The position numbers were made by a program, and so were the translations under genes. Positions 41,581 through 51,810 of a stretch of 64,000 nt of DNA are shown here, in pieces. Below the pieces are notes generated by a model. It was not told where the DNA came from. It ran no database searches and worked only from the letters and a program-made list of their open reading frames with translations. The DNA comes from Phymatolithon calcareum (lineage: Eukaryota; Rhodophyta; Florideophyceae; Hapalidiales), in NCBI GenBank assembly GCA_977006965.1, contig OZ345355.1, forward strand, positions 1,426,001-1,490,000. Direction: 5' to 3'. Positions within the stretch are counted from its first letter, which is position 1, and every line of letters begins with the position of its first letter.

Positions 41581-42439
41581 TCCGTATTATCAATTATGAT
41601 GACACTTTAGAGTATCGATGCATACCGAATCAGGTCGGCGGCGCGGGCATCTTGGTCCTACGCGTGGAAGAAATACTGTCGGAACTTGCCACGAACACAG
41701 GAGCGGTGGGTTCATCCTTCGACGCCGACATATTCGTGGCGGTCCGAGCTTTCAAGACGATAGAAGAACTGCAAATCCCAAGTGGACAACACATTCGATC
41801 GTTTACTGTCAGCATGAGCTCCCTGGATGCGCTGGTCGGACGAGAGATGACAAGAAAGATGTGGGATGCAATGGAAAAGCTGATGGATGACATGATCACC
41901 ATAGAAGCAATTTGGATCCCAAGCCACTGCGGTCTCCCTGGTAACAAAAAGGTGGACGAACTTGCTCGACGAGGCATTACGGAGTCAAATCTGGTGGCTC
42001 ATCAAAATATACACTAAACCGTAGAAGCTGCTCGTTCCATCATCAATCCGCACCATTCGGCAAAGCTAAGGAGAATGCAGTTCCTATCCCCAGAGCTCAA
42101 TATAAGCCACAAGTGGGCTGAAACTACCCTTAATTAGCTTGCTGCAGAATGGTACTCACTGGTGACAGGTTTTCAAGATGGTTCGGTTGATAGCGACCCT
42201 ATATGCAAGGTCTGCTCAGTGGGAAGCAAGGAGACCGTTGAGCATCTACTCCTACGCTGTAGTGGACGGACTGTATCAAGACGCCAGAGTATTGGTAGAG
42301 TTGGCATGAAAACGGAAGAGGAAATTTGCAACGAGAAACCTCTCGAAATACTCAAATTCGTGAACAATGAGGGGCTGTTTGGAAAGATCCCCAGGCGCTA
42401 ACCTAAGTTAGCGTTTTCTGCAATAAAAGAAAGAAAGAG
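41581..42439 (+). mobile_element. LINE-B 3' end: RNase H and CCHC, AAAG tail
   Basis: RNase H region with an early acidic residue (SSFDADIFVAVRAFKTIEEL), then AIWIPSHCGLPGNKKVDELA (late His and Asp). After a stop-interrupted stretch the C-terminal CCHC reads DPICKVCSVGSKETVEHLLL. Ends TTTCTGCAATAAAAGAAAGA. This order (RNase H, CCHC, tail) is typical of I-type and related non-LTR elements. The 5' part is missing. Confidence 0.85.
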
Positions 42440-42453
42440 TACTAGGGAGTCTA

Positions 42454-44025
42454 ATGCCCTTTCCATTCTTATCATTCTCCATGAGCACCTCCATCCTTAT
42501 CGAACTCACAGTCCAATGTGGGAAAGATGCCATCGAAGACGTGATAAATGGCCTCGCAAAGGACAGACTCTCCAAAGAGGACAGCGCGTGGACTAAGAGA
42601 GCACTCGACGAGCTCCCAGGCTGTGGACAAGTAAGAACTGTCCGCAACTTGAAATCACAGCGTGTCACAGGACAAGGGAGTAATTTTCCCCCTCGAGGTC
42701 CCGAAGGAGACAAGAGGTGGGTTTTGTAGTCCACTGAATCGTGTTACACATTTGCGGATGACGTTCTTCTTCAGACAAAGAATGCAAAAGGATTGCAAAA
42801 ACTATTGGACATAGCTACGAAGTGGGCAGCCGAGAACTCCATGAAATGGAACACAAAGCCAGGAAAGAGCGAGGTCCTTAAGTACAAAGGACTTCCAAAG
42901 AAGAAATTCTTCCTTGCAGGAAAAGAGCTGCAACAGGCCTGGAAACTGTCCTACCTCGGGATCAGTATGAACAACAACGGAGTCACCGACGATACAGTAA
43001 TCTCAAGAGTTCGGAATGCGATGGGATGCATACACAAACTCCGCCAAATAGGCCTGAACGTCAGAGGACTCCAACCAACCACGTGCATCAGGATTTTCAA
43101 GTCGTTGATTCTCCCCAAATGGGAGTATGTCATTCACCTGGCACCGATCACGAAAAGACTACTATCGGTAATTGAAGCAGCAGAAGGTCTTTTTCCAGAT
43201 ACTTTTTCGGAAAATATGCCGAGTATCGAAGGGAGAGAATGCGAGTGCTCTGCCGTCTCGCTAGCCACTGATGAGGAGAATGCACCAGTCTAAAAGGTTC
43301 ATATTAAGCTTGGTAAGACGGAGGAAGTTCCTGGAGCTTTCAGAAGAATACCAGGAAAAAGAAGATTATCTGGAAGACATATCAAAGGACATTGGGTATC
43401 TCGGGGAAGAGGAACACCTTAAAGAAGCTCTGAAACAAGCAGAAGAAGGTATGGTGTCAAAAAAGCGACGGCTACAAGCAACAGTCAAAGTCTGGTTGTT
43501 GGAAGAAGAGGGTCGGACAGTTAAAATCCCCATCGGCGTACCGAACGACCAAAACGGAGTGCTATATATAAGGGACAGAACTGCAAAGTTGAGATGCCTG
43601 AGAGTCATTTTCAACAGAGTTCCTTCGTGGAGAAAATCCAAACTGGCGAAATACTTTGGGACTGATGCTGTGGTGGATCTTATCGTGTTGCAGCGTATAC
43701 TACGGTCTATGAAAATGGACCAAGAAACGGAATATGAATGCAAAAGACTTACTCGGGCCCTCACAGGGAGAGAAGGAGATATTAGAAGGATAGTAAAGAG
43801 ATTAGTATGGAAAACAGCGAGAAGCTGCCCTGTTACTCAATTTGAGGCTTGGGAGCTTTTAAAATAAATCAACATATATCCCCAATCGTGTTACACCTAC
43901 AAGAAAAGAAAACTCTTCTATAGACAGAATCTAGCCAAACCCTCTTGGATCTAGGAAAGTTGTCCCAAGCGTCAGCAGATGCGTTGGTAGCTTTTAAATA
44001 AAAATCTACCTTTCTTCTTTTTCTT
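42454..44025 (+). mobile_element. LINE-C 3' end, interrupted by LINE-A2
   Basis: Parts 42454-42749 and 43884-44025. The coding end reads QCGKDAIEDVINGLAKDRLS and AWTKRALDEL, then a 3' region and the tail AAATCTACCTTTCTTCTTTT. The two halves join perfectly at AATCGTGTTACAC when LINE-A2 and one TSD are removed. Confidence 0.88.
42750..43883 (+). mobile_element. LINE-A copy 2, 13-bp TSD
   Basis: 1134 bp between exact duplications AATCGTGTTACAC (42737-42749 and 43884-43896). Begins at FADDVLLQTKNAKGLQK and ends CAACATATATCCCC. By eye it is about 98-99% identical to 31944-33091 of LINE-A1, including the same frame breaks between the thumb region and the C-terminal part. Confidence 0.92.
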
Positions 44026-44056
44026 AACATTCTCCGGAGTCCAGTTCATAATTTGT

Positions 44057-44769
44057 AATAATAATAATTATAATGAATGCTTATTCCCCTATGGCGCTAC
44101 TGGGGGGGGGGGGAGGGGAATTGTAAGTTTTTATTTTAGAAGCCCTCAACGCCAGAGTTCGCCTACACCAGAGCAGCTTCCCGTGTACTACTTTCGAATG
44201 TATATCGTCTAAGAATATCGCATCACACTCTCATTTCTTCCGTCATTATATTCTCTAATTCTAATAGTCTTGTTCAACCATGCGCGGTCTGGGTCATTGT
44301 GCAACACAAGAGGACGGAGTTGTTTGCGATGCCGTCATGGGATTTTTTCTATGGAGCTACTAGGAAACAGTGCTTTTTGTTTTTCCTCTACTTACATTAT
44401 GGCAGGGCGTTAATCCTGCTAACAAATTCTAAGTACACTTCTTCTCTACCTGCCGCTCGTCATTAGACGATTCCACCCGAAGCAACTGCGGTGGTTCCAA
44501 GATTCGCGAGTCCACGTGAACGACCAGAATGTTCCTCTGTTCTTTACAGCTCACTTCTTCTGTGCCGTATTAGTGCACTGTAATTTGCTCGGACCCCTTG
44601 TGCAATGCGGAAAGCCCACTCCCGAAAACGCGCCGTGGACCGAAATTAGATGAAAAAACTGTGTCAGACTATTCCCAGAAAACACGCACACGCGGGATTC
44701 GAACCCTGGACCTCCTCCTGGACGCATATGCGCACCCCCGGAGGCAGTTTAACCACTATACCACAGGTG
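44057..44769 (-). mobile_element. SINE-F copy 2, 10-bp TSD
   Basis: Box A TGTGGTATAGTGGTTAAACT and box B GGGTTCGAATCCCGCG on minus. The tail is ATAGGGGAATAAGCATTCAT then TTATAATTATTATTATTAC. Flanks CATAATTTGT (44047-44056) and CATTATTTGT (44770-44779). Contains an insertion at 44102-44348; without it and one TSD the length is 453 bp, matching copy 1. Confidence 0.87.
44102..44348 (-). mobile_element. Retroposon L, 13-bp TSD, nested in SINE-F
   Basis: 247 bp between CTATGGCGCTACT (44089-44101) and CTATGGAGCTACT (44349-44361). The minus-strand 3' end reads GGGCTTCTAAAATAAAAACT and finishes in a run of C (plus-strand G run at 44102-44112). No coding capacity. The 5' side is TTTTTTCTATGG-adjacent on plus. 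Confidence 0.78.
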
Positions 44770-44854
44770 CATTATTTGTTAGGTTAGTGCGTACGGTCCC
44801 CAGGTGACGCTCTGTGGCCGCTCTGAATGTATCCGATATTAGCTGCTTGCTCAC

Positions 44855-45249
44855 ATAGATCTTCCTGTCCTGTAATGCACGCACTTGCGCGCGGTACAGG
44901 ATCCCTTCGGTTGCTGCGAAGGGACGCTCCCCGAAAGGGGCGTGCAGGAGGCAGAGAAGGCATTCGGGAAGCTATAAGTTTTTCCACCAAACATAGACGT
45001 GATAATGCGAGTCAGAGACCTTCGATGGAACTGGTTTTGTCACATTCTCAGAATGGACGAGCGCCGCCTGGTCCGCCAGGTGCTGATCCAATGCGTCAGA
45101 CCAACTCATGAATCAATCTTTGGTGACTTACCTAGCCTAGACATCCAAACCGCAGTCCAGCTCGCTAACAATAGAGTAGAGTGGAAAAAACTTAGACCCT
45201 CGAATCGCTGCTAGACCCATTAGGGGAAAAGGCAAAATGAATGAATGAA
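44855..45249 (+). mobile_element. LINE-G copy 1, 11-bp TSD
   Basis: 395 bp between exact duplications TGCTTGCTCAC (44844-44854 and 45250-45260). The C-terminal coding end reads VRDLRWNWFCHILRMDERRL and VQLANNRVEWKKL, the RWxGHxxRM ... LAxxRxxW pattern found at the end of many non-LTR reverse transcriptase proteins. Tail TTAGGGGAAAAGGCAAAATG followed by AATG repeats. Confidence 0.88.
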
Positions 45250-45284
45250 TGCTTGCTCACTTGAGGGAACCTGCCGCTTGCGTA

Positions 45285-46594
45285 TTAATGACTAGTTGTG
45301 TATTGGTTTGATACCAGTCGTGCCTTGAAGTGGACTTTTATATGTTCCACCGTGTTAGAAGTCAGGCTCTTGACTAGACATTCGTTGCTAAAGGCTATCA
45401 ACATGCCTGCCAGCGTGGTCCAATCCTGGGGCGCGAAATTCATTTCTGACAAAAGAGTGTTGTAAGCAGCAAGCCCAGTTCGCATTACTCTCTGCTCGGT
45501 TCCGCTCACCCACAGGGTGTTTGCTACCCTGAATGAGTGTCTGATTTTGTGGATATCAGTGAGATTTTCCATGAAAACGTTTTTGAAAAGGCATCCGTGG
45601 TCGGATACCAATTTGTTCATAACAGTGAATGTGCCGCATTTGCAGCGACTGATGGACAGAGCCATGCATAAGAAGACACATCCTCCTTGATAACGAAAAG
45701 GTATTTGTGCCCCGTGGTGCTTTTACCCATATATAAAATATAGCATTGTATTTGAGTGCGTAGCGCGTATTTCTGTGTAGTACCGCTTAAAGTGGGCATG
45801 GGATCTTGTTACCGCTTTTCGATGTTTCTTGAGCTCCTTGCAATCATAAACAATTGAGTGCCACCAAAATTTTTCTTACAAAGCGTTGGTTGTTGAGTAG
45901 AATCTTCTGTGTCCACCAGCACCGCAATGTATTAAAGTCAGAAGTTGGAGCTGCAGTACAATTGACTCATCTGGAATCCATTTGTTTGCATATATATTAA
46001 AGATGCCCCTCCTTCATTGACGTTTTTTTGTTGCACGATTATCTTTTGCGTTGATGGCTACACAAAATCTTCGCTGAAAGATGATTCCAAGACGTCTTTT
46101 TTCATTGATATTTCAGAAACCTTGCCGTTCTTTATTTTCTTGTCTCTTTATCCAGACAGCTACCGTGACATAATATCAGGCATATTGTTTCGCTCGTCCT
46201 TCACATTGTCAATTGTATATGAAAACGCACTTAAGTAAACGGCCGATCTTAGATCTTTGCCGATCATGCTGCTGCTGAACGACGGTACTCTTGCTACTGA
46301 GTGAAATTCAAACATCACGCTTCTATTATCAGTGTATATATGGATGTTGGCTTCCCCGGCGAGCATGCGGTCGGGTTTCCGGAAGCAATTCCAAATTGCA
46401 TTGGCTTCCTTCTCGAATGTGCTCCAACGTCCTTCTGCTCTCTTGAACCATGGAATAAGAAAGCCGCCGGCTCGTTCTTTTTGCGGCATTAGTTTACTCT
46501 CATCACATTTTGTGACCACGGCAGCAGGGGTAGGAAGAGTTTTATTGGAGAGAATTGGCAAAAAATTGTACGCCAAAATATATATGTATTCCAA
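45285..46594 (-). mobile_element. Ty3-type (gypsy) pol relic: RNase H and integrase
   Basis: Minus strand 46594-46160 is an RNase H block (KRAEGRWSTFEKEANAIWNC, HIYTDNRSVMFEF, DERNNMPDIMSR). About 45950-45800 holds remnants of the integrase zinc finger (KKNFGGTQLFMI). Then comes the integrase core (YILYMGKSTTGHKYLFVIKE, YAWLCPSVAANA), continuing after a frame change as LVSDHGCLFKNVF, TEQRVMRTGLAAYNTLLSEM and DWTTLAGMLIAFSNECL. Reverse transcriptase, protease and LTRs are not seen. Frames are broken, so it is dead. Confidence 0.85.
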
Positions 46595-46820
46595 TTATTC
46601 TCCTAGGAAGAAATTATAATTGCAATTATTCTTGTAATAATTGTAATTGCTATTTGCAATAATGCCAATTTATTGCAATTGAAGATTTCTCACGTTTTTT
46701 CTATTTTCTATTACTTGGTCCCTCCGCAAGGTCGGACAGCCTGGGAGACTAAACTCTGATCTCATAATCCGCTGATCACTTTCAAAAACAAAAGTGACTC
46801 GAAAGACAAGGGTTCTCGGC

Positions 46821-47302
46821 CAAAGCATTGGAAAAAATAACTGCTATTGTAATTATTTAAATTATTGTTCCAATAATTTATTCCTGAGTCGCGAATATTT
46901 ATTGTATTTATTGAGATCGTCGTGGTTGCGACAATTATTGTATTTATTTGGAAGCATTATTCACTAGAGAACACTGGGGGAGCACGGCAGCATTTTGGCC
47001 CAAATAAACCAAATAATTTTCGGACAAAAATGCTGCCGTGCTCCCCCAGTGAACGCCCGACTGAGTCTACGTATTCTTGAAGAGTAATGTGACATGTTGG
47101 CCATCGATAGCGCATGACGTGTCGGTTTCGGACTCCTCATTTTTTCGATCCGAGAGGGATCCAAGAATTGGGAATAACCAGTTATTAATTCCTCACTGAA
47201 CTTGAATACAATAATTTATTGCTTCTGCGTTGAACAATAATTATTTATTCTCGACATGCGCCGAGAAAAGAATAAAAATAAATAAATAATTCCAATTCTT
47301 TG
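46821..47302. mobile_element. hAT-type MITE K, copy 1, 8-bp TSD
   Basis: The ends CAAAGCATTGGAA and TTCCAATTCTTTG are bounded by exact TTCTCGGC (46813-46820 and 47303-47310). Very AT-rich interior. Opposite orientation to copy 2 at 50245-50571. It carries about 180 bp that copy 2 lacks, including a hairpin MITE. Confidence 0.9.
46973..47051. mobile_element. Hairpin MITE, GGGGAGCACGG family, copy 2
   Basis: CACTGGGGGAGCACGGCAGC and its complement around a loop of about 20 bp. Nested in MITE K copy 1. Flank GAAC appears on both sides if the element is taken to start ACTGG. Confidence 0.75.
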
Positions 47303-47329
47303 TTCTCGGCTGGAGCGTTGATCAGTAAG

Positions 47330-47768
47330 GACAAGGGAGTAATTTTCCCCCTCCAGGTCTCGATGGAGACCAGAGGTGGGTTTTTGTATTCCACTGAATC
47401 GTGTTACACCAGCAAGAAATGAAACTCTTCCATAGACAGAATCCAGCCCATACCTCTTTGGCCCTAAGAAAGTTGCCCCAAGCGTAGCAGATGCGTTCCT
47501 AACATGTGAATTATGATACGAGTATGCGCACTCCTCGGGAGATCGTATCTGTTTAGAATCACCCAACACACAACACTCCCAACAGACAAGACACACAAAA
47601 CATAAAGCAATAGTGAGGACACCAACCGTCCTCACAGGCACTCTTTTCCCATAAAAGAACCCGCAAAGACGACTTTACTCTGCGGGGTGCCCTCCAGAGT
47701 GCTTTCGGGACACTCACTGACAACGCACTACCAACGCGTTCGTTACAAATCTACCTTTCTTTTTCTTC
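47330..47768 (+). mobile_element. LINE-C 3' end with an LTR-like insertion
   Basis: 47330-47502 and 47746-47768 form a normal LINE-C 3' region and tail (GCGTTCCTAACA ... AATCTACCTTTCTT). The middle is foreign, see 47503-47745. Confidence 0.7.
47503..47745. mobile_element. LTR-like insertion of about 245 bp
   Basis: Starts TGTGAATTATG and ends near CGTTCGTTACA. Contains CCCATAAAAGAACCC, a TATA-like word late in the sequence. Flanks TAACA and TTACA are near-repeats. It could be a solo LTR. No sequence match to 31602-31916. Confidence 0.35.
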
Positions 47769-48014
47769 TTGATCAGAAAGGACAAACTTCGCAAGACTCC
47801 AAAGTCGTTCTACTTCAGCAGTGGAAACCAAATCATAACTGCTGTAGTCCTCTTCATAAGAACTGGCATCTCCAGCATTACGTATGTCTTCAATGTCATC
47901 AGGAGCAAAATGTTGCGCAAAATGGTGACTGTCGACTGATTCATGCAACAATCCTAGACTGGCATCATGCTCTTCAGCCATCATAGTATGCTTTCTCCTT
48001 TTCTGCATTTTCAA
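47769..48014 (-). pseudogene. hAT transposase C-terminal fragment
   Basis: The minus strand reads YDLVSTAEVERLWSLAKFVL, the start of an hATC region, with acidic sequence before it. Cut off at the LINE-C tail. Confidence 0.55.
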
Positions 48015-48540
48015 GACACCAGATTCAAAGTGAGGACTTGATACAATGGCATTGGTTCCAGAAATGTAATGCGTTACGAATCCGCAGCCGCCAAGTTGGC
48101 ATTAATCGGTGTTAGAGTCATTTTTCTGCTGAGGCACAAGCTATATAAGTCCATTCAGCATGGCTCGCCCTTTCGCAAGGAGAGTTTTCTGGTCCTGAAG
48201 TTTCTTAATTACCTTGTTTATAACTTCAAATATGCGAATGCACCTTTGCGCACGACGTGCAAAAGCTTGCACTATCATTGAAGATCAAATCACAGTCCGG
48301 ATTGTTACTGACCTCAGAAAGCTATGGTCGAATCCTAAGGAATCGTTCAAACATGTAAAACAATCCGCATAAGCGAGTCTTGTTCGGCTTGAGAGGTTTC
48401 AGATCGATGAGGTTTCAATGACCAGCAACGCTCTTGATTTTGCGCTTGGCTTCAGCATAGTATCCTCCATGCTTTCATTGACAGCTGTCAAGTCATCGTC
48501 AGAGTTTACTCAGGCTTTCATTTCGAGGTTAAACTTCTGA
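48015..48540. other. No gene recognised
   Basis: Spacer between hAT and LINE-B fragments. Short open stretches only. Confidence 0.4.
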
Positions 48541-49622
48541 ATATTCTTTCTTTCTTTCTCTAATGCAGAATGCGTTAATTAACGCCAGAACTAACCTTAG
48601 AGTAAGTTCTCATTGTTCAAATTTGGGAGTATCTCCACGGGTCTCTCCCTGCACAGATTTTCTACCGTTTTGTCTCGCACTCTTCCGATGAATTTTCGTC
48701 GAGAGGTAGTCCTCCAGAACAGTGTAGGATGAGGAGCTCCACTGTCTCCTTGACGCCATACGGGCACATCTTGCATACTGGGTCGTAGAGAAGCGGTTCA
48801 TTCTCGCTGTGTCCATGGTGAAAGCTTGCCACAATAGGGCTGCAGTTCACTATGAGCTGGTGAGGTACCACCTCTGCGCGTCTCTGCGATATGTGCAAAT
48901 CTTTCGGAAGCGTAGGAAGGGTCACTGGTTTGCTTCTACAGGGCGGCTTGATGATGGATCATGCCGCTTCCAAAGTGAGAGGTATCGCTTGGTGCAGCGT
49001 CAGACTCGATTCCGAAATTCCCCGCCGCGCAAGTTCATCAGCAGCCTCATTCTTCGCGACGCCGCAGTGACTCGGTATCCAAGCACACTCTATCTGAATC
49101 TCGCGTGAAAATAACCGTTCCATAAGGTTCCATAGATTCCGGACCATTTCACCAAACATCCACGGTTGTCCGTTGAGGGCGTCTATGCAGCTACGACTGT
49201 CAGTGAACCATCTGATAGTTTTTTTTGAATTTTGAATTTATTAAACGCCCTCAGAAACACTCGTAAGGGAGATGCGTTTCAGATGCTACTACCTTGGTAG
49301 CTCCGTTACTCTGTTAAAGCCCGCAAAACCCGGGCTCGTTGCTATCGTCGTAGCCCTAGCTGCAAAAACCCTCCTCCAGAGAAGGTGGAGGGAAAAGCTT
49401 AGAGTCCACTTGTCCTGTTCGTAGGAATCTCAGCGTCGCCGTTCTATTTTGTCTTGGTCTATTCCATGTCGTCATAAAAGACGAACCATCTGATAGTGCT
49501 GCATCCAACGTGCGGAATATTGAGAAGATGTGCAACACGTTGATTCGCATTGCAGTTGTCGACAATTTGACATATTGCAAATTCCCGAAGTTTCGTTTCG
49601 CTAGCCATAGGCGGAACCACAA
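48541..49622 (-). mobile_element. LINE-B 3' end, minus strand
   Basis: RNase H with MASETKLREFAICQIVDN, IRWFTDSRSCIDALNG and CAWIPSHCGVAKNEAADELA, then CCHC (DPVCKMCPYGVKETVELLIL). The AAAG tail appears on plus as TTCTTTCTTTCTTTCTC at 48543-48560. Interrupted by retroposon H at 49220-49482. Confidence 0.85.
49220..49482 (-). mobile_element. Retroposon H copy 2, 15-bp TSD
   Basis: 263 bp between exact duplications GAACCATCTGATAGT (49205-49219 and 49483-49497) inside the RNase H coding sequence of LINE-B. The minus-strand tail is AATTCAAAATTCAAAAAA. Confidence 0.92.
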
Positions 49623-50150
49623 GCAAGTTTTTTTGCACTTAGTCTACGTTCTTTCAAGAAGCAACGTGCCCATACCGCCAGAGAAAAGAAACTCAGAAGA
49701 GCTTCAAGCCACAAGTAATGACATCGCAGTGATGGAAACCAGAGAACCGTTTGATGAAGCGATGAAGCACATAATAGCGAACCAAGCTGCCGAAGCACGT
49801 CGAGCAACATTCCTGACAAAGGAAGGAGAGAGCATTGAATCGAACAGAAAGAGGAAAATTCCGTACGACAAGATAAGAGAACTCCCTGCAATACTCAAAT
49901 TTCCATACTGAAACACAGGCAATTGGCGGTTCAGTGCGCCTTTGGAAGATTTCCCCAAGTGTCTAAACCACTGATGGCAGATAGATTCGGCAACATAGTC
50001 AGACAGCACATGGAGACCCTGGATCGCAAATTGTCAGCCTATGAACTCAAGGAAGAAGACAGAGCGGCAACTGAGAAGGTACTAGATGACATTTTGCTCT
50101 TCAGCAAAAGCATCATCGAGAGTATGCAGAATGAAGAAGACCTGTACTGA
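49620..50150 (+). mobile_element. LINE C-terminal domain fragment
   Basis: Frame 49620-49908, a stop, then 49914-50150: RKRKIPYDKIRELPAILKF, HRQLAVQCAFGRFPQVSK, RQHMETLDRKLSAYELKEED, EKVLDDILLFSKSI. Same module as 40838-41194 and 61800-62163. Runs in the opposite direction to the LINE-B fragment beside it. Confidence 0.65.
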
Positions 50151-50244
50151 AAGAATAAGCGACGCCTCGAAAACGGCTACGAAGAGCTATTAAAAGTAAC
50201 CGAGTACGTACTAGGGGCTCAGATAGAATACCATACATAAGAGT

Positions 50245-50571
50245 CAAAGCATTGGAATTATTTATTTATTTTTATTCTTTTCTCGAAAAGTGTCGAGAAT
50301 AAATAATTTATTGTTGAACGCAGAAGCAATAAATTATTGTATTCAAGTTCAGCGAGGTATAAATAACTGGTTATTCCCCGAATTATTGGATCCTTCTTGC
50401 TACTTTCTGTCGCGATAGAATAACCGGATCGAAAAAATGAGGAGTCCGATACAATAATTGTCGCAACCACGACGATCTCAATAAATACAATAAATATGCG
50501 AGACTCAGGAATAAATTATTGGAACAATAATTTAAATAATTACAATAGCAATTATTTTTTCCAATGCTTTG
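50245..50571. mobile_element. hAT-type MITE K, copy 2, 8-bp TSD
   Basis: 327 bp. Inverted ends CAAAGCATTGGAA and TTCCAATGCTTTG, bounded by exact ATAAGAGT (50237-50244 and 50572-50579). Aligns with copy 1 in reverse orientation. Confidence 0.93.
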
Positions 50572-50654
50572 ATAAGAGTAGAGCCACCGTAGTGAGGTTA
50601 GAGCCTGAGGAAGCCGTGCAGGTATATTCGTATGACAGTTGGGCTTTAAAAATT

Positions 50655-50715
50655 GCAATAAAAAACGAACAAGAAAAGAAACTCTTCCATAGACAGAAAA
50701 TCTATCTTTCTTCTT
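50655..50715 (+). repeat. LINE-C tail fragment
   Basis: AAGAAACTCTTCCATAGACA then AAATCTATCTTTCTTCTTCT. The extreme 3' end, with an internal deletion against other copies. Confidence 0.6.
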
Positions 50716-50774
50716 CTTCTAAGGGACAACAACGCAGAAACGTGATTTTTTAATAAAATTTAGTCATAGTAATC

Positions 50775-51155
50775 TATGTTTCTTCTTCCGTGATGAATAC
50801 TCTCACGCTTTGCGGGGCGAAAGACAGCTGCACTGCTTCCTCCCGCTCTCAGTGTAATCACGTGGTTTCCCATTAGCCCAATCTTGTGCATGAGATGCCC
50901 CCATAAGATTCTGATTCCAGCAAAACGTAGACCGCGTACCGGCAATGGCGTTCTTCTGAATATGTAAGAGCTCCTTTAGCATTCATCGATCGAGTTGCTG
51001 CGTCCAATTTAAAAATCGCCACACGCGAAGAATCCTCCCAAGCCTCACCATTCTTGTTCAGTAAAAATCCTCGCCCCGATGATGACATTTTACACCGCAC
51101 CGCTACCATTGTGCATTATATGCTCCTCGCAGACCCATGCCATCATTGCTGTCAC
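50775..51155 (-). pseudogene. Gene U, copy 2 (unknown family)
   Basis: The minus frame 51109-50873 reads GFLLNKNGEAWEDSSRVAI, KLDAATRSMNAKGALTYSEE and RYAVYVLLES. The next part is in another frame (AQDWANGKPRDYTES). Upstream coding continues beyond LINE-A3 (51168-51810). Aligns with 25530-26301 at perhaps 40% amino-acid identity, much lower than the transporter. No known domain recognised. Confidence 0.4.
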
Positions 51156-51167
51156 ATGCAGCGCACA

Positions 51168-51810
51168 TGTGCCGACTGGGACCACCAAAGATGAGGAGAC
51201 GTCATCAAGCAGAAAGGTTTGCATTAAGCCTGGTAAGGCACAAAAAGCGCCTTGAAGAAACAGAAGAGTACGTTGGAAGAGATGAGGACGTAAAGGAAGC
51301 AATGAAGGATATTGAATATCTCAAGATGTATGAAGACTTGCGACAAGCCCTTCAGAAAGCCCAGGAGGGATCTGTCACGAAGAAGACGAGGAGAGAAGAA
51401 ACAATTAAGGTATGGGAAAAGGAAGAAGAAGGCAGGTCAATGAAGATTCCTATTGAAGGCAAGCTACCAGGGATCCTTTACATAGGAGAAAGAACAACAC
51501 GTTTAAGGTGCCTAAGGTTGACATTCAACCGAGCACCCCTTTGGAGGAAATCAGTGTTGGGTGCGTACTGTGGGATTACCGCGGTGGTCGAACTAGTCGC
51601 CTTACAACGTACTCTAGCGTCATCGAAGATGAGTACAGAAATTGAGTTTGAGTGCAAGAGACTTACAGGAGCTCTTGTTGGGAGAGAATTACGAATCAAG
51701 AACGTTTTGAGCAGCCAGATGACTATAGCGTAGAGATTATGCAAGAGCTGCCCTGTTACTCCAAGGTGAGGCTTTGGGAGCTCTCAAAAATAAAATCATC
51801 AAATATCCCC
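51168..51810 (+). mobile_element. LINE-A copy 3, 12-bp TSD
   Basis: 643 bp between ATGCAGCGCACA (51156-51167 and 51811-51822). One long frame reads RRHQAERFALSLVRHKKRLE, DLRQALQKAQEGSVTKKTRR, RLRCLRLTFNRAPLWRKS and CKRLTGALVGRELRIK. Ends AAAATCATCAAATATCCCC. A different subfamily from copies 1 and 2 (about 55-60% protein identity). Confidence 0.9.

Noticed and set aside
44696-44769. Second apparent tRNA gene
   Set aside because: Same reason; it is the head of SINE-F copy 2 with a TSD.
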